Source: Marihabitans asiaticum (lineage in GTDB: Bacteria; Actinomycetota; Actinomycetes; Actinomycetales; Dermatophilaceae). From it: a stretch of 64,000 nucleotides of DNA. The notes below the pieces were generated by a model, which did no database searches, was not told where the DNA came from, and saw nothing but the letters and a program-made list of their open reading frames with translations. Positions 28,761-41,050 of this stretch are shown one piece after another. The position numbers and the translations under genes were made by a program. The stretch lies in contig NZ_VIUW01000004.1 of NCBI RefSeq assembly GCF_007828725.1, positions 294,367 through 358,366 on the forward strand, given 5' to 3'. Position 1 is the first letter of the stretch. Each line of letters begins with the position of its first letter.

Positions 28761-30379
28761 CGGTGGCTCCTCTCGGGTCGGTGATTGTCAGCGGAGTCGG
28801 GGCCGGCGCGATCGAAGGGGTCGGAGGCGTCGGCGAGGTCTGACCCCGGGTCGTCGACCATCACGCCGCTGCGCCAGGGCAGCAGCGAGATGAGGAGAGC
28901 GGCGACGGGAAGCGCGGCGACGAGCCCCCAGCCGAAGACACCGAGCAGCTCCGCCGGGTAGTCCTCGTAGGGGCTCGCAATGTTGTCCCGGAGCTCGAGG
29001 TAGACCATGTAGCCCAGGACGACCGGGACGACCACTCCGACGAGCGCGTACCACCAGCGACCGAGCCGGATCGAGCCGTGGACGTTCAGGTGCCGGGCCA
29101 GCCGGGGCAGCACCCGGAAAACGAGGGCCAGCGCAAACATCGCGATCGCACCGACGCCGAGGATGCCGAAGCTGTTGATGAAGTGGTCGACCGTGTCGAG
29201 CACATAGATGCCCCCGGTGGTCCCCATGAGCAGACAGCTGATGACCGCGGTCGGCACTCCCACGACGAGCGTGCTCGCCACCCGCCCGGCGCCGGTCTTG
29301 TCACGCACCGCACTGATCCCGACCTCGACGACCGAGATGAGCGAGGTGAGCCCGGCGACGACGAGCGAGCCGAAGAAGAGCAGCCCGAGCAGAGTGCCGC
29401 CGGGCGCTTCGTTGAGGATCGTCGGGAAGGCGATGAAGGCCAGCCCGATCCCGCCGCTGACGACCTCATCGACTCCCACCCCCTGCGACTGCGCCATGAA
29501 TCCGAGCACCGCGAAAACGCCGATGCCGGCGAGCAGCTCGAAGCCGGAGTTGGAGAAGGCGACCACGGACCCGGACCCGGTCATGTCGGTCCGCCGCCCC
29601 ACGTAGCTCGCGTACGTGATCATGATGCCGAAGCCGACCGACAGGCTGAAGAAGATCTGCCCGAACGCGCTCACCCACACCGAGGTGTCGCCGAGCGCGG
29701 ACCACTTCGGCTCGAAGAGCGCCTCCAGTCCAGTAGCGGCGCCGGGCAGGGTCAGGGCGACGACCACAAGGGTGACGAAGGCGACGACGAGCACCGGCAC
29801 GAAGATCACCGCGGTCCGCCCGATCCCGCCCTGCACCCCGGCGGCGAGCACGGCGAGGGCGATCACCCACAGGACGACCATCGGAACGAGCACGCCCGGC
29901 ACGATCTCGAAGGTGGGTCCGGGGTCCTCCGCAGCCCGCAGGAAGTCGCCGAAGAAGAACGCCTCCGGGTCCGACCCCCACGCCCGACTGGCGGCGAAGC
30001 CGGTGTAGCGCACGGCCCAGGCGATCACCGCGGCATAGTAGACGCCGATGACGAAGGTGATGAGCACCTGCCACCAGCCAAGCCACTCCGCGAAGCGCGA
30101 GACGCGACGGAAGGACAGCGGAGCCGACCCGCGGAACCGGTGGCCCATCGCGTAGTCGAGGAAGAGCATCGGGATGCCCGCCACGAGCAGCGCCACGACG
30201 TACGGGAGCATGAAGGCCCCTCCTCCCCCTTCGTACGCCACGTACGGGAACCGCCAGATGTTGCCCAGGCCGACGGCCGAGCCGATGGCGGCGAAGATGA
30301 AGGCCTTGCGGGTCGAGAAGCCGGCCGTCTCGACACCCCCGCGGCGGTCGTGGTCGACCTCGGTGGTGTGCGTGCTCAT
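28757..30379 (-). CDS. NSS-family sodium-dependent amino-acid transporter
   Basis: The 540-residue protein has 11-12 membrane helices. The first carries the neurotransmitter:sodium symporter signature FIFAAIGSAVGLGNIWRFPY and then EGGGGAFMLPY, which binds sodium and substrate. FGQIFFSLSVGFGIMITYASY is the unwound helix 6 region. With the MetS-like partner downstream, methionine or alanine/branched substrates are likely; this is inference from the corynebacterial MetPS pair. The ATG at 30379 has AGAGGA ahead. Homologous bacterial proteins have the same length. Confidence 0.92.
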   Translation of the reverse strand: MSTHTTEVDHDRRGGVETAGFSTRKAFIFAAIGSAVGLGNIWRFPYVAYEGGGGAFMLPYVVALLVAGIPMLFLDYAMGHRFRGSAPLSFRRVSRFAEWLGWWQVLITFVIGVYYAAVIAWAVRYTGFAASRAWGSDPEAFFFGDFLRAAEDPGPTFEIVPGVLVPMVVLWVIALAVLAAGVQGGIGRTAVIFVPVLVVAFVTLVVVALTLPGAATGLEALFEPKWSALGDTSVWVSAFGQIFFSLSVGFGIMITYASYVGRRTDMTGSGSVVAFSNSGFELLAGIGVFAVLGFMAQSQGVGVDEVVSGGIGLAFIAFPTILNEAPGGTLLGLLFFGSLVVAGLTSLISVVEVGISAVRDKTGAGRVASTLVVGVPTAVISCLLMGTTGGIYVLDTVDHFINSFGILGVGAIAMFALALVFRVLPRLARHLNVHGSIRLGRWWYALVGVVVPVVLGYMVYLELRDNIASPYEDYPAELLGVFGWGLVAALPVAALLISLLPWRSGVMVDDPGSDLADASDPFDRAGPDSADNHRPERSHR

Positions 30380-30499
30380 GTCGTTCCTCTGCGGATTGCG
30401 GCGACTGCGGGGACGAAGGGAGGGTGCCACGGCAGCGCCGGCGAGCCCGGTTCGTCCTGCAGCGTGGGACAGCCGGGCGAAGGGAGAGGCGACCGTTCG

Positions 30500-30530
30500 C
30501 CTGAGGTTCCCCGGGGATCTGCGAAGGGGG
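30500..30530 (+). repeat. Single copy of the 45-bp interspersed repeat
   Basis: CTGAGGTTCCCCGGGGATCT followed by GCGAAGGGGG lies here, preceded by GCGAAGGGAGAGGCGACCG, so the unit is bounded by two motif cores. It is in the 263-bp gap between the divergent transporter and phosphate-transporter genes. No clear promoter could be singled out in the rest of the gap. Confidence 0.8.
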
Positions 30531-30642
30531 GTGGCCGTGAGATTGCCTCGGGGTGGCGGGCGGGTTACCGTCGCGTGTCCGATCGTTGACGGCCCGATCC
30601 TCACGCCTCCCTGGCGGATCGAGGGCAGGAAGGCGTTGCCTG

Positions 30643-32214
30643 GTGAAGGTGGCGGATCACCCCCCGGCCGAGCAGACCACCACAACGGGCGCGGCCCAGC
30701 TGGGCCGGCTGCTCCTCTCAGCTCTCTTCCTCGCGGCGGTGCTGGTCTTCACCCGCACCCAGTTCGGCCATCTGGACAACTCCTGGCTGCTGACCGCCGC
30801 CGCCCTCATCGGCGGCTACATGGCGATGAACATCGGCGCCAACGACGTCGCGAACAACGTCGGCCCGGCGGTCGGCTCCAAGGCGATGGCGCTCGGACTG
30901 GCGATCGTCATCGCCGCGGTCTTCGAGGCTGCCGGCGCGATCATCGCCGGGGGCGAGGTCGTGAGCACCGTCAAGAACGGGATCATCGACCCCGCCGACA
31001 TCGAGGGCTCGATGGTCTTCGTCTGGGTGATGATCGGGGCCCTGCTCGGTGCCGCCGTCTGGCTCAACGTCGCCACCTGGCTCGGCGCCCCGGTCTCGAC
31101 GACCCACTCGATCGTCGGTGGCGTCATGGGGTCGGGGATCGCTGCCGCCGGCTTCGAGATCGTCAACTGGTCGGTCATGGGCTCGATCGCCGCGAGCTGG
31201 GTCATCTCCCCCGTCGCCGGCGGCCTGCTCGCCGCCGGTCTGCTCTACGTCCTCGAGCGGGGCGTGCTGTGGCAGGCCGACCCGATCGTGGCCGCCCAGC
31301 GCTACCTGCCCTACCTGCTCGGCCTCATGGCGTGGACCTTCACGACGTACATCGCGCTCAAGGGCGTCAAGAACGTGCTCGAGATCAGCTTCCCCGTCGC
31401 CACGGTCATCGGTCTCGTCGCGGGCGTGATCACGGTGCTCATGACCCGACCGAGCATCAGGCGGCGCGCCCCCGAGCTCTCCGGCCGCACCGGCGTCAAC
31501 GCCCTCTTCACCATCCCGCTGATCTTCGCGGCTGCGCTGCTCTCCTTCGCCCACGGCGCAAACGACGTGGCCAACGCGGTCGGTCCGCTCGCCGGCGTCG
31601 TCGAGGTGCTCGCCGAGGCGGGCACGGGGACCGACTCCTCGGCGAGCATCCCGCTCTGGGTGCTCGTCATCGGCGCCCTCGGGATCTCGCTCGGGCTGGC
31701 CCTCTTCGGCCCCCGTCTGATCCGCACGGTCGGCTCTGAGATCACCGAGCTCGACCGCTCCCGAGCCTTCTGCATCGCGCTCGCCGCCGCGCTCACCGTC
31801 ATCGTCGCCAGCCAGCTGGGGCTGCCGGTCAGCTCCACGCACGTGGCGCTCGGCGGCATCTTCGGCGTCGGCTTCCTGCGCGAGTACCTCGACCAGCGGA
31901 TGGCCCAGGCCGTCGAGGACGTGCTCCACAGCCACCAGGGCGACGAGCACATCGCCGAGGTCGAGCGCGTGCTCTACACCTTCGTCAACGGCGACGTCGA
32001 GACCAAGCGCGAGCTGCTCGACCAGCTCAAGGAGATGGGGCACGAGGCGGTCATCACCGCCGCCCAGCGGCGCAAGCTGAAGAAGGCCCTCAAGCGCCAG
32101 CTCGTCACCCGCTCCCACCTCTACCGCATCGTCGCCGCGTGGCTCATCACCGTGCCGGTCTCGGCCCTGCTCAGCGCGGTCTTCTACTTCGCGCTGCGCG
32201 GCATGATGGTCTGA
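30643..32214 (+). CDS. pit: Inorganic phosphate transporter, PiT family
   Basis: PiT proteins import phosphate with a cation. The 523-residue protein has about ten membrane helices and the two inverted-repeat signatures NIGANDVANNVGPAVGS (about residue 66) and FAHGANDVANAVGPLAG (about residue 305). A cytoplasmic C-terminal loop with EVERVLYTFVNGDVETKRELL and a last helix pair follow. I chose the GTG at 30643, with AGGAAGG upstream; an ATG at 30553 would add 30 residues without membrane character. Its TGA stop is the first element of the tandem repeat array. Confidence 0.93.
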   Translation: MKVADHPPAEQTTTTGAAQLGRLLLSALFLAAVLVFTRTQFGHLDNSWLLTAAALIGGYMAMNIGANDVANNVGPAVGSKAMALGLAIVIAAVFEAAGAIIAGGEVVSTVKNGIIDPADIEGSMVFVWVMIGALLGAAVWLNVATWLGAPVSTTHSIVGGVMGSGIAAAGFEIVNWSVMGSIAASWVISPVAGGLLAAGLLYVLERGVLWQADPIVAAQRYLPYLLGLMAWTFTTYIALKGVKNVLEISFPVATVIGLVAGVITVLMTRPSIRRRAPELSGRTGVNALFTIPLIFAAALLSFAHGANDVANAVGPLAGVVEVLAEAGTGTDSSASIPLWVLVIGALGISLGLALFGPRLIRTVGSEITELDRSRAFCIALAAALTVIVASQLGLPVSSTHVALGGIFGVGFLREYLDQRMAQAVEDVLHSHQGDEHIAEVERVLYTFVNGDVETKRELLDQLKEMGHEAVITAAQRRKLKKALKRQLVTRSHLYRIVAAWLITVPVSALLSAVFYFALRGMMV

Positions 32215-32456
32215 GGCTCCCCGGGTATCTGCGAAGGGGAAGGCGACCGCCCGTCTGAGGCTCCCCGGGGATCTGCGAAGGGGAAGGCGACCGCTCGTCT
32301 GAGGCTCCCCGGGGATCTGCGAAGGGGGAAGGCGACCGCCCGTCTGAGGCTCCCCGGGGATCTGCGAAGGGGGAAGGCGACCGCCCGTCTGAGGTTCCCC
32401 GGGGATCTGCGAAGGGGGAAGGCGACCGCCCGTCTGAGGCTCCCCGGGGATCTGCG
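32213..32456 (+). repeat. Tandem array of the interspersed repeat, about 5.5 units
   Basis: CGAAGGGG cores at 32232, 32276, 32320, 32365 and 32410 mark a 44-45 bp period. Each unit is GTCTGAGGCTCCCCGGGGAT, then CTGCGAAGGGGGAAGGCGAC, then CGCCC. Only single-base changes separate the copies. It fills the whole gap between two convergent genes and touches both stop codons. It is not a CRISPR array because there are no variable spacers. Confidence 0.95.
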
Positions 32457-32458
32457 AC

Positions 32459-33493
32459 CTACCGCTGGGTGGAGTCGGACACCTCTCCGACGAGCTCCTC
32501 GATGACGTCCTCGAGGAAGACCAGGCCGATGATCGCCCCGGCGTCGTCGATGACCCGGGCGACGTGCGCCCCGGTCACCTGCATGGTCCGCAGCACGTCC
32601 TCGACCTCGTCCTCGCGCTGGACGGTGGCGAGCCGGCGCAGCCGCTTGCGCGGCACCGGCTGGGCGCGCTCGGCCTCCTCGGCGTAGAGCACATCCTTGA
32701 GATGGAGGTACCCGGTGAGCTCGCCGGAGGCGCTCACCGTCGGGTAGCGAGAGAAGCCGTGCTTGGCGACGAGCCGCTCGATGTCCTCGGGGCTCGCGTC
32801 CTCGGGCACGGTGACGAGGTCAGCAACGGGGATCCCGACATCGGCGGCGTCCTTGTCGGAGAACTCCAACGCGGCCCCGACCAGCCCGTACTGGTCGGTC
32901 TCGACCAGGCCCTCGCGGTGGGACTCGTCGACGATCTGCTGCACCTCCTCGGCGGTGACGGCGCTGTCGAGCTCGTCCTTCGGCTCGATCCCCATCGCCC
33001 GCACGAAGGCCTTGGACACCCAGTCCATCGCCATGATCACCGGCTTGGTCAGCCGCATCACGACGAGCAGCGGCGGCACGAGCCAGCGCGCCGAGGCCTC
33101 GGGCCCGGCGATAGCGAGGTTCTTGGGCACCATCTCGCCGACGACGACGTGCAGGTAGACGACGATCATGATCGCGAGCACGAGCGAGGCGACGTCGGTC
33201 AGCCCGTGCGGCACCCCGAGCCGCTCCATCACCGGGTGCAGCGCGTGGTGCAGCGCCGCCTCGGACACGGCACCGAGGAGCACCGAGCACACGGTGATGC
33301 CGAGCTGGCAGGTGGCGAGCAGCACCCCGGTGTGCTCGAGGGCGTAGACCGCCTGGGCGGCCCGCTTGTCACCGGCGTCGGCCAGCGGCTCGAGCTGGCT
33401 GCGGCGGGCGGCCATCGCCGCGAACTCCGCGCCGACGAAGAAGGCGTTGAAGAGCAGCAGCAGGACCGTGACGAGGATGACCGTCGGACTCAC
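32459..33493 (-). CDS. CNNM/CBS-domain membrane protein, hemolysin C family
   Basis: The 344-residue protein has an N-terminal CNNM (DUF21) transmembrane domain of about 190 residues (NAFFVGAEFAAMAARRSQLEPL; GEMVPKNLAIAGPE). Two CBS domains follow (VTVPEDASPEDIERLVAKHGFSRYP-like, then VIDDAGAIIGLVFLEDVIEELVG). It lacks the CorC C-terminal domain found in its upstream neighbour. The family is linked to magnesium or cobalt efflux. It overlaps the upstream paralogue by four bases, so the two may act together. It converges with the phosphate transporter across the repeat array. Confidence 0.9.
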   Translation of the reverse strand: MSPTVILVTVLLLLFNAFFVGAEFAAMAARRSQLEPLADAGDKRAAQAVYALEHTGVLLATCQLGITVCSVLLGAVSEAALHHALHPVMERLGVPHGLTDVASLVLAIMIVVYLHVVVGEMVPKNLAIAGPEASARWLVPPLLVVMRLTKPVIMAMDWVSKAFVRAMGIEPKDELDSAVTAEEVQQIVDESHREGLVETDQYGLVGAALEFSDKDAADVGIPVADLVTVPEDASPEDIERLVAKHGFSRYPTVSASGELTGYLHLKDVLYAEEAERAQPVPRKRLRRLATVQREDEVEDVLRTMQVTGAHVARVIDDAGAIIGLVFLEDVIEELVGEVSDSTQR

Positions 33494-34818
33494 GCGGGCT
33501 CACCCCCTTCGCCCTGCGCCGACTCGACCACCGGGTCGAGGCGCAGCCGGTCGACCCGCCGGCCCTCCATGTCGACGACGGTGACCCGCCAGCCCTGCAC
33601 CTGCGCGGTGTCACCGACCTCCGGGATCCGGCCGAGCGCGTGCATCAGCCACCCGCCGACCGTCTCGTAGGCCGCGCCGTCGGGGATCTCCACCCCGCAG
33701 CGCTCGCTCACCTCGTCGGGTCGCCACAGGCCAGGGATGCTCCACGACCCGCCCGGCAACGCCCGGCCGGTGGTCTGGCTCCGGTCGTGCTCGTCGTTGA
33801 CCTCGCCGACGATCTCCTCGACGACGTCCTCGAGAGTCACCACGCCCGCGGTGCCGCCGTACTCGTCGACGACACAGCCGAACTGCAGCCCGGCGTCGCG
33901 CAGCTGCAGCAGCAGCGGGTCGAGCCGCAGCGTCTCCGGGACCATGACGGGCGGGACCATAAGCGCGGAGACGGGCACGCCGCCGCGCTTGTCGTGCGGG
34001 ACGGCGATCGCCTTCTTGACGTGGACGACCCCGTCGATGTCGTCCCAGTCGTCACCGAGCACCGGGAATCGGGAGTGACCGGTCGCCCGGGCCAGGGCGA
34101 CGAGCTCGTCGGCGGTCGCGGTGCGCTCGATGGCGGTGGCCCGGTTGCGCGAGGTCATGACGTCGGCGGCGGTCTGCTCGCCGAAGCCGAGCGAGCGGGT
34201 CACCAGCCGCGCCGTCCCCGAGTCGAGCGTGCCGGCCTCGACCGAGGTGCGCACGAGCGAGGCGAGCTCGGCGGGCGAGCGGGCGGCGGAGAGCTCCTCC
34301 TGCGGCTCGACGCCGAAGCGGTGCAGCACCCAGTTGGCCGAGCCGTTGAGCACGGCGATGAAGGGCCGCAGCGCGGCGGTGACCACCCGCATCGGGCTGG
34401 CGACCACCTTCGCCGTCCCGAGCGGCGCTGACACCGCGAGGGTCTTGGGCACCATCTCACCGACGATCATCGAGAAGCCGGTGGCGATCAGCAGCGCCAG
34501 CAGGCTCGCCAGCCGGCCGGCGGAGGACTCGCCCAGGCCCACCCCTTCGAGCACCGGGCGCAGCAGCTCACCGATCGCGGGATTGGCGACGAAACCCAGG
34601 GCGAGGGTCGTGATGGTGATGCCGACCTGGCACGCGGAGAGCAGGGTCGAGAGCCGGCGAAGGGAGGACAGCACCGGGGCAGCGCGGGTGTCACCCTGGT
34701 CGACCGCGCGCTGGACCGAAGGGCGGTCCAGGGCGACCAGGGAGAACTCGGCAGCGACGAAGAGGGCGGTGCCGAGGGTGAGCAGCACACCGAGGAGCAC
34801 CAGCAGCCAGGGGGTCAT
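33490..34818 (-). CDS. CNNM/CBS/CorC_HlyC membrane protein
   Basis: The 442-residue protein has the complete hemolysin C-like layout. The CNNM membrane domain is at about 1-200 (FVAAEFSLVALDRPSVQRAV; GEMVPKTLAVSAPLG), and two CBS domains are at 215-335 (GVVTLEDVVEEIVGEVNDEHD). A C-terminal CorC_HlyC domain ends VQGWRVTVVDMEGRRVDRLRL. Such proteins are proposed magnesium exporters or regulators. It forms an operon with the shorter paralogue downstream. The start is ATG 34818. Confidence 0.91.
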   Translation of the reverse strand: MTPWLLVLLGVLLTLGTALFVAAEFSLVALDRPSVQRAVDQGDTRAAPVLSSLRRLSTLLSACQVGITITTLALGFVANPAIGELLRPVLEGVGLGESSAGRLASLLALLIATGFSMIVGEMVPKTLAVSAPLGTAKVVASPMRVVTAALRPFIAVLNGSANWVLHRFGVEPQEELSAARSPAELASLVRTSVEAGTLDSGTARLVTRSLGFGEQTAADVMTSRNRATAIERTATADELVALARATGHSRFPVLGDDWDDIDGVVHVKKAIAVPHDKRGGVPVSALMVPPVMVPETLRLDPLLLQLRDAGLQFGCVVDEYGGTAGVVTLEDVVEEIVGEVNDEHDRSQTTGRALPGGSWSIPGLWRPDEVSERCGVEIPDGAAYETVGGWLMHALGRIPEVGDTAQVQGWRVTVVDMEGRRVDRLRLDPVVESAQGEGGEPA

Positions 34819-34935
34819 GATGGGCCGATCCTACGGCGTCGGGGGCGCTTCTCCCCCTTCGGTCGGACACGCCGATCACGCAGGTCAGCCCGCCGGATGA
34901 CGCGGCCGGCCCGATCACCTGGTTGCATGTGGCGC

Positions 34936-35937
34936 ATGAGTACCAGTGCAGGGGCCCGGCACACCGGGAGCAGACTCGAGATCAGCAACTTGTCGAAGAA
35001 GTTCGGGGGGTTCACCGCCGTCGACGACCTGACCTTCACCGTCGAGCCGGGCCGGGTCACCGGATTCCTCGGGCCGAACGGCGCGGGCAAGACGACGACG
35101 CTGCGGATGCTCCTCGGGCTGGTCAACCCGACGTCGGGGTCGGCGACCATCGGCGGGCGCCGCTACCGCGACCTGGACAACCCCCTCGGCACGGTCGGGG
35201 CGGCGCTGGAGGCGACGAACTTCCACCCCGGCCGGTCCGGGCGCAACCACCTGCGGGTCATGGCCGCGGCCGCTGGTCTGCCGAACTCGCGGGTCGACGA
35301 GCTGCTCGACCTCGTCGGCATCCCGGCGGCGGCGAAGAAGCGCGCCGGCGGCTACTCGATGGGCATGCGCCAGCGGCTCGGCCTGGCGGCGGCGCTGCTC
35401 GGCGACCCCGAGGTGCTCATCCTCGACGAGCCGGCGAACGGCCTGGACCCCGAGGGCATCCGGTGGCTGCGCGGGTTCCTCACGCATCTGGCGGGCGAGG
35501 GGCGCACCGTGCTCGTGAGCAGTCACATGCTCACCGAGGTGCAGCAGACCGCCGATGAGGTCGTCATCATCGCCAACGGGCGGATGGTGCGCTCGGGCAC
35601 GGTCGCCGAGCTGCAGGGAACACCGCGCGCCTTCGTGCGCACCTCCGACCCGGACACGCTCGTCGGCGCGCTGCGCGTCGCCGACGTGACCGCCGAGACC
35701 ACCGAGGGCGGCTTGCTCGTCGAGACCGACGACCTGCGCGTCGTCGGTGACGTCGCCCTGCGCGCCGGGCTGCCGATCTGGGAGCTGACTCGCAAGGCCG
35801 CCGACCTCGAGCAGCTCTTCTTCGACCTCACCGACGGCACCAACCGCAACTACACCGGCGCCCCGGCCGGCGACCCAGGGGGTCCGGCCCCCGCCGAGAG
35901 AGATGCCATCACCGGCCAGGAAGGAGCGAACCTGTGA
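34936..35937 (+). CDS. ABC transporter ATP-binding protein (exporter type)
   Basis: The product of about 333 residues has the Walker A motif GPNGAGKTTTLRML, the Q-loop region, the signature SMGMRQRLGLAAALLGDPE and Walker B VLILDEPANGLDPEG. An H-loop histidine is in LVSSHMLTEVQQTADE. A C-terminal extension of about 90 residues is typical of DrrA/Nod-like exporters. It ends with a GTGA overlap to the permease gene. The ATG at 34936 is my choice, but no clear ribosome site is seen and an ATG at 34927 is possible. The substrate is unknown. Confidence 0.92.
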   Translation: MSTSAGARHTGSRLEISNLSKKFGGFTAVDDLTFTVEPGRVTGFLGPNGAGKTTTLRMLLGLVNPTSGSATIGGRRYRDLDNPLGTVGAALEATNFHPGRSGRNHLRVMAAAAGLPNSRVDELLDLVGIPAAAKKRAGGYSMGMRQRLGLAAALLGDPEVLILDEPANGLDPEGIRWLRGFLTHLAGEGRTVLVSSHMLTEVQQTADEVVIIANGRMVRSGTVAELQGTPRAFVRTSDPDTLVGALRVADVTAETTEGGLLVETDDLRVVGDVALRAGLPIWELTRKAADLEQLFFDLTDGTNRNYTGAPAGDPGGPAPAERDAITGQEGANL

Positions 35938-36740
35938 TCAACGCCGTCAAGTCCGAGCTGCGCAAGTTCTTCACCACCCGCCTCTGGTGGGGCATGGCGA
36001 TCGGCATCTTCGTCGCCGCGGCGCTCTTCGCCGCGCTCTTCGCCCTCAGCTACACAAGCGAGGGGATGGGCGGGGCCGGCGGGCCCGGCGGAATGGAGGG
36101 CGGCGAGGTGCAGATCGCCAACTCCGTCTACACCTCCGGCCTGGGCATCGGGTACCTCCTGCTCCTGACGATCGGGGTGATGCAGATCGGGTCGGAGTAC
36201 CGGCACAAGACGATCACCGGCACCTTCCTCAGCACGCCCCGGCGGGTCCAGGCGATCGGCGCGAAGATCATCGCCCTGCTCGTCCTCGGCGCCGTCTACG
36301 GCCTGATCAGCCTGGTCGGGTCGGTCGCCGTCGGCGCGCCGATCCTCGCGATGAACGACTTCTCGCCCTTCCCCGACATCGAGGTGCTGCGCTCCCTCGC
36401 GCTGGCGCTGCTGGCCCTCGGCCTGTGGGCGCTCATCGGCTTCGGCGTCGGCGTTCTCATCCCCAACCAGGTGGCCGCGCTGCTCGTCGGCATCGGCTTC
36501 GCCTGGATCGTCGAGCCGCTGCTGGGGTTCGGCCTGAGCTTCTGGGAGTTCGGCCGCGAGCACCTCGTGAAGTACTTCCCCAGCCAGGCCACCAACGCGA
36601 TGGTCGACACCGTGACGATGGCGGGCCCGAACGCTCCCGAGAACCTGTCGTGGTGGGCGGCTGCGCTCGTCCTCCTCGCCTGGGCGGCGGTCCTCGCCGG
36701 CCTGGGCGCGCTGCGGGCGACCCGTCAGGACGTCGCCTGA
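35934..36740 (+). CDS. ABC-2 type transporter permease
   Basis: The 268-residue protein has six membrane helices. The N-terminus INAVKSELRKFFTTRLWWGMA is typical of ABC-2 permeases. A glycine/methionine-rich loop (GMGGAGGPGGMEGGE) lies outside between helices 1 and 2, and SEYRHKTITGTFLSTPRR is the cytoplasmic loop that contacts the ATPase. The GTG start has AGGAAGGAG ahead and overlaps the ATPase stop. The pair forms a drug- or lipid-type exporter of unknown substrate. A perfect 32-bp palindrome follows the gene. Confidence 0.9.
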   Translation: MINAVKSELRKFFTTRLWWGMAIGIFVAAALFAALFALSYTSEGMGGAGGPGGMEGGEVQIANSVYTSGLGIGYLLLLTIGVMQIGSEYRHKTITGTFLSTPRRVQAIGAKIIALLVLGAVYGLISLVGSVAVGAPILAMNDFSPFPDIEVLRSLALALLALGLWALIGFGVGVLIPNQVAALLVGIGFAWIVEPLLGFGLSFWEFGREHLVKYFPSQATNAMVDTVTMAGPNAPENLSWWAAALVLLAWAAVLAGLGALRATRQDVA

Positions 36741-36762
36741 CCGAGGCGTCACCGTGAGCTGA

Positions 36763-36794
36763 GCGAAGGGGGAGGCGCGCGCCTCCCCCTTCGC
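36763..36794. terminator. Perfect 32-bp palindrome built from two CGAAGGGG motifs
   Basis: GCGAAGGGGGAGGCGC (36763-36778) is followed directly by its exact complement GCGCCTCCCCCTTCGC (36779-36794). It lies 22 bp after the permease stop and is probably its terminator. It is the cleanest example of the motif used as an inverted pair. Confidence 0.85.
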
Positions 36795-36804
36795 CCGCCT
36801 GTTC

Positions 36805-36852
36805 GCACCTGCCAAGGCACGTCCCGATCCGGCCGCACCTGCCAAGGCAGGT
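36805..36852. promoter_or_regulatory. Pair of 18-bp dyad repeats upstream of kgd
   Basis: GCACCTGCCAAGGCACGT (36805-36822) and GCACCTGCCAAGGCAGGT (36835-36852) are direct repeats exactly 30 bp apart. Each is itself a dyad (ACCTGCC-AA-GGCAGGT in the second). They lie about 117-164 bp upstream of kgd and could be paired operator sites on one face of the helix. The binding protein is unknown. Confidence 0.5.
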
Positions 36853-36968
36853 AACCGGACCACCCGGGCCGTCCCCATCGGACCGCCCACGCGTTAGGCT
36901 TGCCAATGTGTGTGGCCCGTGCCACGGGCCCGTGAGTCGACCTCCATCTCGAAAGAGGCGTATCGCCC

Positions 36969-40847
<3,879 letters not shown>

Positions 40848-40858
40848 CGGGCCGGCAC

Positions 40859-41044
40859 GTGTACTTCACCGACCGCGGCATCGAGGAGCTGGCGGAGCGA
40901 AGGGGTGAGGAGCAGGTCACCCTGGAATGGGTCAGTGACCAGCTGCGCACCTTCGTCGACCTCAACCCCGAGTTCGAGACCCCCGTGGAGCGACTCGCGT
41001 CCTGGCTCGCGCGCCTGGACGACGACGAGCTCGACGACGAGTAG
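40859..41044 (+). CDS. Small conserved protein (DUF6104 type) after kgd
   Basis: The 61-residue product begins MYFTDRGIEELAERRGEEQVT and continues LEWVSDQLRTFVDLNPEFETP before an acidic end (DDDELDDE). I recognise it as the DUF6104 type that commonly sits near kgd in actinobacteria. It starts with GTG 11 bp after kgd and ends 6 bp before the next gene, so it is in the kgd transcript. No function is known. A CGAAGGGG motif encodes part of ERRGEE. Confidence 0.82.
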   Translation: MYFTDRGIEELAERRGEEQVTLEWVSDQLRTFVDLNPEFETPVERLASWLARLDDDELDDE

Positions 41045-41050
41045 GTTCCC

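Noticed and set aside
32213..32456. Possible CRISPR array
   Set aside because: The period is regular, but the whole 44-45 bp unit is repeated with no variable spacers, and no cas genes are nearby.
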